A DNA stretch of 64,000 nucleotides from Streptomyces sp. cg36 (GCF_041080675.1 NZ_CP163520.1:4154001-4218000), one strand, 5' to 3'; numbered from the stretch's first letter, positions 17,551 through 27,659 are shown. Numbers and translations are program-made. Notes: generated by a model not told the origin, from the letters alone.

Positions 17551-19158
17551 TTACGCGGGCTTCTCCTCCAGACGCGGGAACAGCACCGCGCCCTTCGTCA
17601 CCGTCGCGCCGGCGGGCAGCAGGCCCCAGCGGCCCGCGTCCTGCACCCGCTGGTCCGCCAGCGGACCCAGGTCCGCGGCCTCGGCGCCCAGCGAGTCCCA
17701 CAGCTTCTGCGAGGTGTCCGGCATCACCGGGTTCAGCAGCACGGCGACCGCGCGCAGCGCCTCGGCGGCCGTGTAGAGGACGGTCGCGAGCCGCGCCCGG
17801 CCCTCCTCCGACTCGTCCTTGGCCACCTTCCACGGCTCCTGCTCCGTGATGTAGCCGTTGACCTGCTTGACGAAGTCGAAGACGGCCAGGATGCCGCCCT
17901 GGAAGTCCAGCTCCTCGCCGATCCGGCGGTCGGCCTCGGCCACGGCCTTCGCCATGCCCTCGGCGATCGCCCGCTCGGCCGCGCCGGACGCGGTCGCCGC
18001 CGGGAGGGTGCCGCCGAAGTACTTGCCGACCATGGCGGCCACGCGGGAGGCGAGGTTGCCGTAGTCGTTGGCGAGCTCGGAGGTGTACCGGGCGGTGAAG
18101 TCCTCCCACGAGAACGAGCCGTCGCTGCCGAAGGCGATGGCGCGCAGGAAGTACCAGCGGTAGGCGTCGACGCCGAAGTGCGAGGTGAGGTCCTGCGGCT
18201 TGATGCCGGTCAGGTTGGACTTCGACATCTTCTCGCCGCCGACCATCAGCCAGCCGTTGGCCGCGACCCTGCCGGGCACCGGCAGGCCCTGCGCCATCAG
18301 CATGGCGGGCCAGATCACCGCGTGGAAGCGCAGGATGTCCTTGCCGACCAGGTGCACGCTGGCGGGGAACGTCTCGTCGAACTTCGCCTGGTTGGCGCCG
18401 TAGCCGACGGCCGTGGCGTAGTTCAGGAGCGCGTCCACCCACACGTAGATGACGTGCTTGTCGTCCCACGGGACCGGGACGCCCCAGTCGAAGGTGGAGC
18501 GGGAGATCGACAGGTCCTGGAGCCCCTGCTTGACGAAGTTCACGACCTCGTTGCGGGCCGACTCGGGCTGGATGAAGTCCGCGTTGGCCTCGTAGAACTC
18601 CAGCAGCTTCGGGCCGTACTCGCTGAGCTTGAAGAAGTAGTTCTCCTCCTTGAGGATCTCCACCGGCTTCTTGTGGATCGGGCACAGCTTGGTGCCGTCC
18701 TCGGCCTCGACGAGGTCGCCGGGGAGCTTGTACTCCTCGCAGCCCACGCAGTACGGGCCCTCGTAGCCGCCCTTGTAGATCTCGCCCTTGTCGTACAGGT
18801 CCTGCACGAACTCCTGCACCCGGTCGGTGTGCCGCTTCTCCGTGGTGCGGATGAAGTCGTCGTTCGCGATGTCCAGGTGCTCCCAGAGGGGCCGCCAGGC
18901 TTCCTCGACGAGCTTGTCGCACCACTCCTGCGGGGTGACCCCGTTCGCGTCGGCCGTGCGCATGATCTTCTGACCGTGCTCGTCCGTGCCGGTGAGGTAC
19001 CACACCTTCTCGCCGCGCTGACGGTGCCAGCGCGTGAGCACGTCGCCTGCGACGGTCGTGTAGGCGTGGCCCAGGTGAGGAGCGTCGTTGACGTAGTAGA
19101 TGGGGGTCGTGACGTAGTACGCCTTCGTCCCCTGCTTCTCGGATCCAGTGGCCGCCAT
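17551..19158 (-). CDS. metG: Methionyl-tRNA synthetase
   Basis: A 535-residue class I synthetase. The HIGH-like signature is PHLGHAYT near residue 26, and the KMSKS loop appears as GGEKMSKSNLTG near 315. The connective-peptide knuckle keeps CVGCEEYKLPGDLVEAEDG plus a downstream CPIHK, so it looks zinc-binding with a reduced second knuckle. The C-terminal helical anticodon-binding domain follows; there is no EMAP/OB extension. The ATG at 19158 (MAATGSEKQG) is chosen over an upstream ATG at 19191, which adds residues not expected in the family. Confidence 0.96.
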   Translation of the reverse strand: MAATGSEKQGTKAYYVTTPIYYVNDAPHLGHAYTTVAGDVLTRWHRQRGEKVWYLTGTDEHGQKIMRTADANGVTPQEWCDKLVEEAWRPLWEHLDIANDDFIRTTEKRHTDRVQEFVQDLYDKGEIYKGGYEGPYCVGCEEYKLPGDLVEAEDGTKLCPIHKKPVEILKEENYFFKLSEYGPKLLEFYEANADFIQPESARNEVVNFVKQGLQDLSISRSTFDWGVPVPWDDKHVIYVWVDALLNYATAVGYGANQAKFDETFPASVHLVGKDILRFHAVIWPAMLMAQGLPVPGRVAANGWLMVGGEKMSKSNLTGIKPQDLTSHFGVDAYRWYFLRAIAFGSDGSFSWEDFTARYTSELANDYGNLASRVAAMVGKYFGGTLPAATASGAAERAIAEGMAKAVAEADRRIGEELDFQGGILAVFDFVKQVNGYITEQEPWKVAKDESEEGRARLATVLYTAAEALRAVAVLLNPVMPDTSQKLWDSLGAEAADLGPLADQRVQDAGRWGLLPAGATVTKGAVLFPRLEEKPA

Positions 19159-19265
19159 GGTCGGAATTTTAACGGCCGCGCGAAGGTCCACTCACCTTCG
19201 CGCGGGGGACCCCGGTGCCGGACCGCTCCCCGGGGGCGGTCCGGCCCGGCCGGGTCCGCCGCCGG

Positions 19266-20468
19266 TTACCGCTCCCGCCGGGCGAACCCACCGACGAGCC
19301 CCGCGTGCAGGGCGGCGGCGGGCAGGTCCAGGGGCGCGGGCCCGGCGTGGAAGAACGCGGCGTTCTCGGCGTCCAGCCTGCGCAGGAAGTCGAACGCCTT
19401 GCTGTCGTCCTCGCCGAACGCCACGAACTGCCAGAACAGCGGCTTGCCGGCCGCGTCGGCCAGCGCCTGGCGGGCGGGCACCTTGGCGTCCGGGGCGCCG
19501 TCGGTCTGGAAGACGACCAGCGCGGGGCCCTCGTACTGGCTCTTCTCGTAGTGCTCCACCACCGCCTCCACCGCGCAGTGGTAGCTGGTGCGGCCCATCC
19601 GCCCGAGCCCGGCGTGCGTCTCGTCGACGACGCCCTCGTACGAGGTGAGGGAGAGGTCGGCGGTGCCGTCCAGCTCGGTCGAGAAGAAGACGGTGTGCAC
19701 GGTCGCGTCCTCGTCGAGGTGCGCGGCGAGCGCCAGCGCGTGCTCGGCCAGGTGCTGGGCGCTGCCGTCCTTGTAGAACGGCCGCATCGAGCCGGACCGG
19801 TCGAGCACCAGGTACACCCGGGCCCGCTCGCCGCCGAGCCCGGCCTTGCGCAGCTGCGCCCCGGCGGCCTTGTACGCCTCGGCGAGACCGGGGGCCCGGG
19901 ACTTGAGCCGGGCGAGGGAGAGGGCGGGGGACGCCTTGACGACGGCCTGCACGGCCTCGGCCTCGGCCACGACCGCCTCCGGCTCGGGCTCGGCGTCCGC
20001 GACGACGGGCTCGGGCTGTACGGGCTCGGGTTCCGGGGCGGGCTCGGCCACGACGGGCTCGGGCTCCGGCTCCGGGGCGGGCTCGGCCGCGACCGCTTCC
20101 GGCTCGGGCTCGGGCTCGGCCATGACCGGCTCCGGGGTCGGTTCCGTTCGCGGCTGGGGGACTTCGCTCGTCGGGGGCGTCGCCGGGGCGTCCTCGGCCG
20201 GGCGGGCCGGGGACGGGACCGCCGGGCGCGGGGCGGCGTCGAACGCCGCGGCCACCAGTTCCTCCGCCGGGGAGAGGTCGCGCCGGGCCGGAGCCGGCAC
20301 GGTCGGGGTCTCGGCGGCCGGTGCGGACTCCTCGGCGGGAGCGCGCTCGGCGGCCGGGGCCGGCACGGTGGCGGCCGGGGACGGAGCCTCCTCCGGAGCC
20401 GCCGTCGCGTCGGCGCGCTCCGCGCGATCGCGTCCGAACACTTTGCGCAGCAAGCTCCGAATGCCCAT
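19266..20468 (-). CDS. von Willebrand factor A domain protein with Pro/Glu repeats (TerF-like)
   Basis: A 400-residue protein. The first 20 residues ([20 protein letters not shown]) are basic; residues about 20-195 are a Pro/Ala/Glu-rich linker dominated by EPEPEP-type repeats; the C-terminal 200 residues are a vWA domain with the MIDAS-like [15 protein letters not shown] and FQTDGAPDA. The family is the TerF-like vWA group seen with tellurite-resistance TerD proteins, although no ter gene is nearby. The ATG at 20468 has GAAAGG 8 nt upstream, so it is preferred to two upstream in-frame ATGs. Role unknown; metal-dependent protein binding is inferred. Confidence 0.85.
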   Translation of the reverse strand: MGIRSLLRKVFGRDRAERADATAAPEEAPSPAATVPAPAAERAPAEESAPAAETPTVPAPARRDLSPAEELVAAAFDAAPRPAVPSPARPAEDAPATPPTSEVPQPRTEPTPEPVMAEPEPEPEAVAAEPAPEPEPEPVVAEPAPEPEPVQPEPVVADAEPEPEAVVAEAEAVQAVVKASPALSLARLKSRAPGLAEAYKAAGAQLRKAGLGGERARVYLVLDRSGSMRPFYKDGSAQHLAEHALALAAHLDEDATVHTVFFSTELDGTADLSLTSYEGVVDETHAGLGRMGRTSYHCAVEAVVEHYEKSQYEGPALVVFQTDGAPDAKVPARQALADAAGKPLFWQFVAFGEDDSKAFDFLRRLDAENAAFFHAGPAPLDLPAAALHAGLVGGFARRER

Positions 20469-20605
20469 GGGCCTGGCCTTTCGCATGAGTTGGGTGCGAT
20501 GTTCGTGCATGTCCACGCCGCAGTGAGGGGGACACGGGCGTGGACACGTAAGGTTAGCGATCTGATCCGGTCATCCTCGGCAGGGGGCGGAGGGCGGCGT
20601 ACCGG

Positions 20606-21580
20606 TTACCCCGTCGGGCCCTGGGCCCGCGCCCGTTCCCGCCATCGCGCGATCTGCCGCTCCGGCTCGCCCGTGTACATCCACGGCACCCGGGCCACCC
20701 GCTCCCCGAGCAGCCCCATCAGTGCCCGCGCCTCCAGGTCCAGACCCGCGCAACACGCCGCGTGCGCCAGGTAGTTGAGCTCGGCCGCCTCGGCGACCGG
20801 GACCGGTCCGGGCGGCCGGGCGCCCAGCCAGCGGTCGTAGGTGCGGCGCAGCTCGGTCACCGCGAGCTCGCCGCTCCAGTGCTGTCCGAACCCCCGTACC
20901 GGCTGCCCCTTGGCGCCCTCGGCGGCGTACCGGTACTCCTCCACCCGCGCGATCTGCACCAGCACCGGCAGCGCCGAGCCCTGCGGCGCCGCGCCCGCCG
21001 CGTCCCGGGCGAAGTCGTACATGGTGCCGTGCGTGCCGTGCCAGCGGGCCGAGAAGTACCGCAGCATCTGCACATGGCCCTCCACGTGGTACGGGTCGCG
21101 CCGCCGCAACTCGTCCCACCAGCCGCGCAGATCGCGCCGCCCGACCCCGCCCGGGCAGAGCCGGGCCACCGTGAGCAGCGAGGCCCAGGGCATCGGGTCG
21201 GCCGGGTGCGCCTCGGCCGCGTCGAGGCAGGCCGTGGCCGCCGTGTCGAGGCGGTGCCGGTCGGGCCGGGCGCCGCGGCCCGCCGCGATGGCCCGGTTGA
21301 AGACCCGCACCACTTCGGTCGCGGCCCGCAGGACGGCCGCGTCGGCGCTGTCGGGTTCGGCCGCGCGCCACGCCTCGACGACGGAGGAGCCCGCGACGGC
21401 GGGGGCCAGCAGCCGGATGCGGTGGGTGCGCAGTGGCCAGTTCGCGCCGGTCGCCGCGAGCAGGTCGCGCACGCCCTGCCAGCGGCCGATGACGATGTCG
21501 TGGCGCGCGGCGGTCAGCGGGCGGTCGCCGAGGTCGGGGTCGAAGCGGACGGCCGGGGAGCGGCGGCGGGCAGCTGCCAT
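20606..21580 (-). CDS. Conserved hypothetical protein, Trp/Arg-rich helical
   Basis: A 324-residue soluble protein with many helical segments, for example DPYHVEGHVQMLRYFSARWHG (about residues 170-190). The pattern resembles TPR-like or DUF4034-type helical proteins, but I cannot assign a family with confidence. The ATG at 21580 is chosen because AAAGGGG lies 6 nt upstream; a much longer open frame runs on through the permease gene but is composition-driven. It lies 41 bp downstream of the permease gene and may be co-transcribed with it. Confidence 0.75.
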   Translation of the reverse strand: MAAARRRSPAVRFDPDLGDRPLTAARHDIVIGRWQGVRDLLAATGANWPLRTHRIRLLAPAVAGSSVVEAWRAAEPDSADAAVLRAATEVVRVFNRAIAAGRGARPDRHRLDTAATACLDAAEAHPADPMPWASLLTVARLCPGGVGRRDLRGWWDELRRRDPYHVEGHVQMLRYFSARWHGTHGTMYDFARDAAGAAPQGSALPVLVQIARVEEYRYAAEGAKGQPVRGFGQHWSGELAVTELRRTYDRWLGARPPGPVPVAEAAELNYLAHAACCAGLDLEARALMGLLGERVARVPWMYTGEPERQIARWRERARAQGPTG

Positions 21581-21621
21581 CGGCACCCCTTTCTGGGGGA
21601 GGGGCCGGGGAGGGGTGGGCG

Positions 21622-23136
21622 TCAGAAGTCGGTGGGGAGGGCGCCCGCGTGCCCGGCCGGGTGGCGGGCCGCGCCGGAGTCCGCGTATCCGTATCCGTAC
21701 CCGTGGTCGCGTCCGTGGCCGGCGTCGACCGCGATGGCCCGGCCGGCGTCCAGGGCGGCGGGCCGGTAGTAGCCGCTGCCGCGCCGCCAGTACCAGAGCA
21801 TCGGGCCGAGCCCGGCGGCCAGGCCGCCGACGCCGATGGCGATCGCGGCGCCGCTCAGCTCGGTGAGCGACAGGGCGAAGACGCAGAGCATGTACGCGGA
21901 GCCGAGCAGCGGCCACACCCCGCCGAAGACGAACGCGCCCACCGAGCGCGTCAGCGTGCCCCGGTACGCGACGACCGCGGCCAGGCCCGCGAGGCCGTAG
22001 TAGAACGTGGTCTGCAGCCCGATCGCGGCCAGCGCGTCCGTCATGATCTCCTCGACCGAGCCCAGGGCGTTGGAGGCGACGAAGAGCGCGAGGGCGACCG
22101 CGCCGACCACCACGACCGCGACCCACGGGGTGTTCCAGCGCCGGTGCACGGTGCCGAGGGCGGCGGGCATCGTGCGGTCGCGGCCCATCGCGAAGAGCGA
22201 GCGGGTGACCTGGAGCAGGGTGGTCTCCAAGGTGGCGATGGTGGACAGGACCACGGCCAGGACCATGAGTTTGCCGCCGACGCCCGGCCAGATGGTCTCG
22301 CCGAGCACCGCCAGCACATTGGTCTGGTGCTGCTCGATCTGGTCCGAGGTCAGCGTCATGTTGACGGCGACGGTGAAGCCGACGAAGAGCAGGAAGACGA
22401 CGGCGAGACCGGCGAGCGCGGCGACCCCGGCCGCGCGGCGGCTGTCGCGGGTCTCCTCGCTGAGGTTGCTGGTGACGTCCCAGCCCCAGTAGTAGAACGC
22501 GGCGACGAGCGTGCCGGAGGCGAAGCCGTGCACCCCGTCGAAGTGGCCGAAGCCCAGCCAGGACCAGTCGAAGGGGGCGGCGCCGCCGTGGTGGAGCACG
22601 GCGCCTACGGCGAAGACGACGAGGATGGTGAGCTCGACCCCGGAGACGATCACCTGGGCGCGGGCGGACAGGCGGGCGCCGCCCAGCACCACGAGCAGCA
22701 TCAGCAGGAACCAGAACGCGCCGGTGGCGGTGGCGAGCGCGGTGTGGTGCGCGAGGCCGGGGTCGAACAGGGCGAGGGTCATCTGTCCGGCGGGCAGGGA
22801 TCCGGCCACCATGAACAGGGTGGCGGCCACCACCAGGGCCCAGCCGCTGAGGAAGCCGAGGAAGGGGTGGAGGGTGCGGGCGACCCAGGAGTACGCGGCG
22901 CCCGCGTGGACGTCGAGCCGTCCGAGCCGGCCGAAGGCGAGGACGATGCCGAGCATGGGGATCGCGCAGTAGAGCAGGGCGGCGGGGCCGGCCAGGCCGA
23001 CCGCGCCGACCAGGACGGCGGTGGTGGCCGCCAGCGAGTACGCGGGGGCGCTGCCCGCGACGGCCATGACGGTGGTGTCGAACGTGCTGAGGGCGTTGGC
23101 GCGGAGCCCCCGGTCCGTACTGCGGCTGTGGTTCAT
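21622..23136 (-). CDS. APC family amino acid permease
   Basis: A 504-residue transporter with about 12 transmembrane helices. The first helix carries MAVAGSAPAYSLAATTAVLV, the APC-type unwound GSxPA region. Helices follow to about residue 465, and the C-terminus ends in an odd cytoplasmic tail rich in Gly, His and Tyr (RDHGYGYGYADSG). It would import amino acids or polyamines using a cation gradient; the substrate cannot be inferred. The gene downstream is the helical hypothetical protein. Confidence 0.9.
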   Translation of the reverse strand: MNHSRSTDRGLRANALSTFDTTVMAVAGSAPAYSLAATTAVLVGAVGLAGPAALLYCAIPMLGIVLAFGRLGRLDVHAGAAYSWVARTLHPFLGFLSGWALVVAATLFMVAGSLPAGQMTLALFDPGLAHHTALATATGAFWFLLMLLVVLGGARLSARAQVIVSGVELTILVVFAVGAVLHHGGAAPFDWSWLGFGHFDGVHGFASGTLVAAFYYWGWDVTSNLSEETRDSRRAAGVAALAGLAVVFLLFVGFTVAVNMTLTSDQIEQHQTNVLAVLGETIWPGVGGKLMVLAVVLSTIATLETTLLQVTRSLFAMGRDRTMPAALGTVHRRWNTPWVAVVVVGAVALALFVASNALGSVEEIMTDALAAIGLQTTFYYGLAGLAAVVAYRGTLTRSVGAFVFGGVWPLLGSAYMLCVFALSLTELSGAAIAIGVGGLAAGLGPMLWYWRRGSGYYRPAALDAGRAIAVDAGHGRDHGYGYGYADSGAARHPAGHAGALPTDF

Positions 23137-23330
23137 GGCCCGTACGTCCTTTGCGGCGTGACATATGGCGGTATGTCAGAACTGCGGTCGCCGGGGCGGG
23201 TGTTGTGTGTGGCCCCTGGGAGACGGGTGCATCGTAGTGGCCGAAACCGTGTGGTGGGGGGTCGTGATCAGGACGTGTCCCGGGGGGACCCGGGGGGGTG
23301 TCGTTCGGCCTCGGGCCGGTGGTGGGTCGC

Positions 23331-23530
23331 TCGCGCCGTTCCCCGCGCCCCTTTTGGGCCGGTCTTTGTCCGCGGGCCGGTGGGGGCTGGTCGCGCCGTT
23401 CCCCGCGCCCCTTTTGGGCCGGGGCTTCGTCTGCGGGTCGTGGTCGCTTCTCGCGCAGTTCCCCGCGCCCCTGGGAAACCCATCCTCGTCCGCGGGGTGT
23501 GGTGGGTTCTCGCGGCGTTCCCCGTGCCCC
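23331..23530. repeat. Direct repeats with 60-bp period (TCGCGCnGTTCCCCGCGCCCC)
   Basis: Four copies of the core TCGCGCCGTTCCCCGCGCCC-type word begin at 23331, 23391, 23451 and about 23512, i.e. almost exactly every 60 bp, with partly conserved spacers such as TTTTGGGCCGG and TCCGCGGG. The same word, inverted, makes the array at 30824-31200, and a single copy lies at 9681. It occupies the stretch between the permease start and the LysR gene end, where I see no gene. Confidence 0.9.
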
Positions 23531-23557
23531 TTCGGAGGGGGGTGCCCCCGTCGGGTG

Positions 23558-24532
23558 CTATGCCGGGATCAGGGTTCGGCCGTCTTCTCCGTGGTGGGGT
23601 TCTGCCAGCCAGGCCCGGTAGGGGGCCGACATTCGGGCCGCTTCCCAGTACGCCGCCTCCAGGGCCGCGTGGACCGTCGCGTGGATCGTGTCCTCGAAGG
23701 CGCCGGTGCGGGCCGCGAGGAGCAGGCGTACGGCCAGGGGGTCGCCGCGCAGCGGTCTGATCGCCATGTCGGAGCGCGGCCGGGACGTCGGCTGGCAGGG
23801 GGTGACGGCCTCGCCGGAGGCGACCAGGGAGGCGGCGGTGAGGTAGTCGCCGTGCAGGACGGGCGGGTTCACCCCGGCCGCCGCGAAGACCCGGCGCAGC
23901 CCGTCCCACTCCCCGTCCACGCTGGGGTCGACCATCCAGCGGTCGCCCGCGAGGTCGGCGAGCTCCACGGTCTCGTCGGCGGCGGCCGGATGGTCGGCGG
24001 CCAGCGAGATGAACTGCGGCTCCCGCTCGACCAGTACGCGGACGTCGAGCCCGTCGGGCATCCGCAGCGGGCACCCCTCCACCTGGTGGACGAAGGCCAC
24101 GTCGAGCTCGCCCGCCGCGACCAGGCCGAGCAGGGCGTTGGCGGAGACGGCGACGTTGAGCTGGGTGTCGGTGCCGGGCAGCCGTTCGCGCAGCCGCCGC
24201 AGCCAGCCGGGGATGGCGCGGCTGGCGGTGGAGCCGATGCGCAGCCGGGGCCGCCCGTCCACGCCGTTGACGGCCGCGCGCACCTCGGTGACCAGCGCGT
24301 CCATCCCGGCGAGCAGCGGCCGGGCGCGGCTGAGGACGGTGAGGCCGAGGGGGGTGGGGCGGCAGCCGGTGCGCTCGCGGGCGAAGAGCAATCCGCCCAG
24401 GGAGTGCTCGATGCGCCGCAGTTGGGTGGTCAGGGCCGGCTGGCTGGTGCCGAGCTGCCGGGCCGCTCTGTGCAGACTGCCCGTGTCGGCGATCGCGCAC
24501 AGAGCCCTCAGATGCCTCACGTCGAGCTCCAT
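23558..24532 (-). CDS. snpR: LysR-family regulator of the divergent snapalysin gene
   Basis: A 324-residue LysR regulator: N-terminal winged helix-turn-helix ([33 protein letters not shown] at about residues 10-42, partly shown) and a C-terminal effector domain. It is transcribed divergently from the M7 metalloprotease gene, the arrangement known for snpR/mprR and snpA in Streptomyces, where the regulator activates the protease gene. The 177-bp intergenic region has a T-N11-A palindrome. The gene name rests on this synteny as well as the family. Confidence 0.85.
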   Translation of the reverse strand: MELDVRHLRALCAIADTGSLHRAARQLGTSQPALTTQLRRIEHSLGGLLFARERTGCRPTPLGLTVLSRARPLLAGMDALVTEVRAAVNGVDGRPRLRIGSTASRAIPGWLRRLRERLPGTDTQLNVAVSANALLGLVAAGELDVAFVHQVEGCPLRMPDGLDVRVLVEREPQFISLAADHPAAADETVELADLAGDRWMVDPSVDGEWDGLRRVFAAAGVNPPVLHGDYLTAASLVASGEAVTPCQPTSRPRSDMAIRPLRGDPLAVRLLLAARTGAFEDTIHATVHAALEAAYWEAARMSAPYRAWLAEPHHGEDGRTLIPA

Positions 24533-24586
24533 GGCACCGAGGGTAAAGCGCTTGTCATGTCCCGACTAGACGGCCGAATCACCAGT

Positions 24587-24603
24587 GATAGCGCGGAGTT
24601 ATC
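24587..24603. promoter_or_regulatory. LysR-type T-N11-A box between snpR and snpA
   Basis: GATA-N9-TATC contains the T(24589)-N11-A(24601) pattern expected for LysR proteins. It is 55 bp from the snpR start and 107 bp from the snpA start, a usual position for a shared activator and autoregulator site. Confidence 0.55.
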
Positions 24604-24709
24604 GCCGGTTGCCATCATCCGCGCGCCCGTCCCGCTCCCGGACACTCGGCCTGGTTCCCGGCAACCCACCGGGGACGCCCCCCATGAACGGACGAGCAGG
24701 AGCCCCCCC

Positions 24710-25372
24710 ATGAGACACCAGAAGACCGTCGTCCTGTCCACCGCCCTCGGCCTGGCGCTCGCCGGCCTCGGCGCGATCCCCGCCACCGCCGCCGCCCCCG
24801 CCCAGGGCGCCGCGACCGCCGCCACCGCGTCGCACGCCGACTACGCGGGTTCCGCGAAGGCCGCCGCGAACAACAAGGCGTTCTACGACGCCGTCATGAA
24901 GTCCGTGGCCAAGAAGCGGGCCGCCCACCCGCTGGCGGCCTCCGTCACCGTCTACTACAGCACCAGCAACGCCCCGAGCTTCCGTTCCCAGATATCGCAG
25001 TCCGCGCAGATCTGGAACTCCTCGGTGCAGAACGTCCGCCTCGCCGAGTCCTCCTCCGGCGCCGACTTCCAGTACTACGAGGGCAACGACCCGCAGAACG
25101 GCTCGTACGCCTCCACGGACGGGCACGGCAACGGCTACATCTTCCTGGACTACTCGCAGAACCAGCAGTACTACTCGGTCCGCGTGGTCGCCCACGAGAC
25201 CGGCCACGTGCTCGGCCTCCCCGACCACTACTCGGGCCCGTGCAGCGAGCTGATGTCCGGCGGCGGCCCCGGCACCTCGTGCCGCAACGCCTACCCGAAC
25301 AGCCAGGAGAAGTCGCGGGTGAACAGCCTGTGGCGCAACGGTCTGGCGTCGGCCTTCAAGCCCGCGGCCTGA
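24710..25372 (+). CDS. snpA: Snapalysin (M7 family extracellular metalloprotease)
   Basis: A 220-residue secreted protein. Residues 1-28 are a signal peptide with an AxA-type end (ATAAAPA); a propeptide to about residue 80 precedes the mature domain, which begins near VTVYYSTSN. The zinc site is [12 protein letters not shown], the HExxHxxGxxD form of snapalysin, with Asp as the third ligand. It is a small neutral protease specific to Streptomyces and relatives, cleaving before aromatic residues. Two cysteine pairs ([17 protein letters not shown]) match the family. The ATG at 24710 follows a GCAGGAG site. Confidence 0.95.
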   Translation: MRHQKTVVLSTALGLALAGLGAIPATAAAPAQGAATAATASHADYAGSAKAAANNKAFYDAVMKSVAKKRAAHPLAASVTVYYSTSNAPSFRSQISQSAQIWNSSVQNVRLAESSSGADFQYYEGNDPQNGSYASTDGHGNGYIFLDYSQNQQYYSVRVVAHETGHVLGLPDHYSGPCSELMSGGGPGTSCRNAYPNSQEKSRVNSLWRNGLASAFKPAA

Positions 25373-25438
25373 ACCACGGCCCGGACCGCCGGGCGGTGAC
25401 CGCGGGGGTGCGGTGACCGCTCTGGCAGCATGACCCCC

Positions 25439-25651
25439 ATGAGTGTCTCTCCCCGTCGTCCCTGTCCCTTCTGCGGCCGTGCCGTGGCCGTGGTGGCGGG
25501 CCGGTACGTACGGCACGACCCCCGGACCCGTGACGGCGGGGAGCTGACACTGTGCCCCGGCTCCAAGCGGGGCGCCCCCTCGGACGCCGCGCAGCGCACC
25601 CTGGACGGCTTCGAACTCGCCCCGTTCCCGGGGCAGCTGCCGCTGTTCTGA
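25439..25651 (+). CDS. Small protein with a single CxxC
   Basis: A 70-residue protein, MSVSPRRPCPFCGRAVAV..., with one CPFC motif near residue 9, a further cysteine near residue 40 and a Pro/Phe-rich end (PFPGQLPLF). It would need a second ligand pair to be a full zinc ribbon. Coding bias is clear and it is probably conserved in Streptomyces. Function unknown. Confidence 0.6.
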   Translation: MSVSPRRPCPFCGRAVAVVAGRYVRHDPRTRDGGELTLCPGSKRGAPSDAAQRTLDGFELAPFPGQLPLF

Positions 25652-25673
25652 GGGCGGCGCGCGCCACCGGCCC

Positions 25674-27659
25674 TCACCGCCCGGCGGGCGCGCCCCGCAC
25701 CGGCGAGGCGATCGCGCGGGCCGCGCGGACCTCCTGGCGCAGGGGGCCGAGGACGCCCTCCTCGTCGCCGGGGAGCTCCGCCCGCACCTCCACCAGCGTC
25801 GCGGAGGCGCGCAGGCCCCCGGCCAGGGCGCGCAGTTCGCGGGCCGCGTCGGCCACTTCGGCCGCGGTCGGCCCGGGGGCGCCGTGGTTGACCCGGACCC
25901 GCGCCGCCGTCGTCGCGTCCACGATCCGTTCGGCCGCCACCACCAGCGGCCACCACGCGGCGGCCCGCGCCCCGGTGGGCGGCGGTTCGGTCAGGGCGCG
26001 CTGGAACTCGGAGCGCACCACGGACAGGTCCCGGTAGATGCGGCGGCGCCGCCGCACCCGTTCGGCCTGGTCGGCGCCCGCGAACGCGCACTCCACATAG
26101 CCCGCGGCCTCCTCGACCGCGTCGGCGAGCCGGTCCCCGATCCGGGTGTGCCAGCTCTCGGGCCACAGCAGATAGCCCGCCACCAGCGCGATGCCGCAGC
26201 CGATCAGGCTGTCCCACAGCCGGGGCAGCACGAGGGCGAAGCCCTGGTGGTTGAGGAGGTCCGAAAGCAGCAGGATGACGGGGGTGATGGCGGCGGTCTG
26301 GAAGGCGTACCCCTTGGCGGAGAACGCCGGGATCAGGGCCGCGAGCACCACCATCACCGGCACGTCCCACCAGCCGCGCGGCACCTCGGAGAGCACCGCG
26401 GCGGCCGTGACGAGGCCGAGGGCGGTGCCGAAGGCCCGCAGGACCGCGCGCGAGAACACCGAGCCGAAGTCGGGCTTGAGGACGAAGGTGACGGTCAGCG
26501 CCACCCAGTACGAGCGGGGCACCGCCACCAGCGACACCAGAGCCTGGGCGAGTCCGATGCAGAGCGCGAGGCGCAGCCCGTAGCGCCAGGACGCCTGGGA
26601 GAGCAGGACGTTGCGGGCGCCCCGGCGCAGCCGGATGCGCAGGGCGGCCGGACGGCCGAGCCGGTCGTCGACGTTGTACGGGTCGGGGTCGGGCTTGTGC
26701 ACGACGACGGCCGCGTGCCGCAGTGCCGTGTCCACGGCCCGCTCGGAGGGCTTGCCGGGTTCCGGCAGGGCGAGCTGGGGCACCGGCCCGGTCCGCTCGT
26801 TCGCCACGGCGTCGGCCAGCTCCCGTACGGCGGCGGGGATTTCGGGGGGCAGCGGCCGGCCGCGCAGATGGGCGGCGGGGGCGGCCTCGACGAGCGGGAT
26901 GACCACGTTGAGCTGGGCGAGCAGGCGCACCAGCGGGCTGCGCCGTCCGTGGTCGCGGGTGCGGCGGGCGAGCACCAGGTCGTAGGCGGTGTTGAGGGAC
27001 TGGGTCACCGCCTGCCGCTTCGCGTCGTACGCGCCGGTGCCCGCGGCCTCCAGGAGGTCGGCGGCGGCCCGGTAGGTGTCGGCGACGGCGGCGCGTTCGG
27101 GCCCGCGGCCCCGCAGCGGCCAGCCGAGCAGGGTGAGCAGCAGGACGAACAGGCCGCCGAGGGTGAGCAGCAGCGGCGCCTTCCACCACGGCGAGGGCAT
27201 CGGCAGTCCGGCGCCGACGACCGCGTTCAGCAACAGCAGCAGCCCCGAGACGGAGGCCACCGCGCCGATCGACGAGATCATCCCGGAGACCAGCGCCACC
27301 AGGGTGAGCGCGCCGACGGCGAGCCAGCCGTCGCCGTACACGAGGGTGCCGAGGGTGACGCCGATCGCGCCGAACAGCTGGGGCACGGCGATGTTGAAGA
27401 CGCGCATCCGGTAGGCGTCGGCGGTGTCGCCGATGACGCCGGAGAGGGCGCCCATGGAGACCAGGGCGCCGTAGGCGGGCCGGTCGGCGGCGAAGCCGAC
27501 GGCGAGGGGGACCGCGAGGCCGGCTCCGGCGCGGGCGACGGCGGGCCACGGGATGGGGGTGCGCTGCGGACGCAACCCGCTGACCAGCCACTCGGGCGGT
27601 GTGAGCCGTACTCGTCCCCGGCCCTGCGGGTCCTTGTCCACGTCGAGCTGTGCACCCAT
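25674..27659 (-). CDS. FUSC family membrane protein (aromatic-acid exporter like)
   Basis: A 661-residue protein with two halves. Each has about five to six transmembrane helices (roughly residues 40-185 and 360-500) followed by a soluble helical domain, the YccS/YhfK-AaeB (FUSC) architecture. Notable segments are LCIGLAQALVSLVAVPRSYW and TFVLKPDFGSVFSRAVLRAFGT, the latter being the conserved fusaric-acid-resistance motif. It probably exports aromatic acids or related toxic organic acids. A striking AT-rich palindrome lies 96 bp upstream of its start. Confidence 0.9.
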   Translation of the reverse strand: MGAQLDVDKDPQGRGRVRLTPPEWLVSGLRPQRTPIPWPAVARAGAGLAVPLAVGFAADRPAYGALVSMGALSGVIGDTADAYRMRVFNIAVPQLFGAIGVTLGTLVYGDGWLAVGALTLVALVSGMISSIGAVASVSGLLLLLNAVVGAGLPMPSPWWKAPLLLTLGGLFVLLLTLLGWPLRGRGPERAAVADTYRAAADLLEAAGTGAYDAKRQAVTQSLNTAYDLVLARRTRDHGRRSPLVRLLAQLNVVIPLVEAAPAAHLRGRPLPPEIPAAVRELADAVANERTGPVPQLALPEPGKPSERAVDTALRHAAVVVHKPDPDPYNVDDRLGRPAALRIRLRRGARNVLLSQASWRYGLRLALCIGLAQALVSLVAVPRSYWVALTVTFVLKPDFGSVFSRAVLRAFGTALGLVTAAAVLSEVPRGWWDVPVMVVLAALIPAFSAKGYAFQTAAITPVILLLSDLLNHQGFALVLPRLWDSLIGCGIALVAGYLLWPESWHTRIGDRLADAVEEAAGYVECAFAGADQAERVRRRRRIYRDLSVVRSEFQRALTEPPPTGARAAAWWPLVVAAERIVDATTAARVRVNHGAPGPTAAEVADAARELRALAGGLRASATLVEVRAELPGDEEGVLGPLRQEVRAARAIASPVRGAPAGR

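Noticed and set aside
16105..19551. Plus-strand open frame of more than 1100 codons
   Set aside because: It runs antisense over metG and across the sigma operon; composition alone keeps it open. The protein is Arg/Pro-rich without domains.
20606..23164. 852-codon minus-strand frame covering the permease
   Set aside because: Only its last 324 codons have a ribosome binding site and natural protein composition; the rest is a shadow of the permease.
23165..24709. N-terminal extension of the snapalysin frame
   Set aside because: The frame is open upstream but covers the repeats and the antisense of snpR. The signal peptide begins exactly at 24710.
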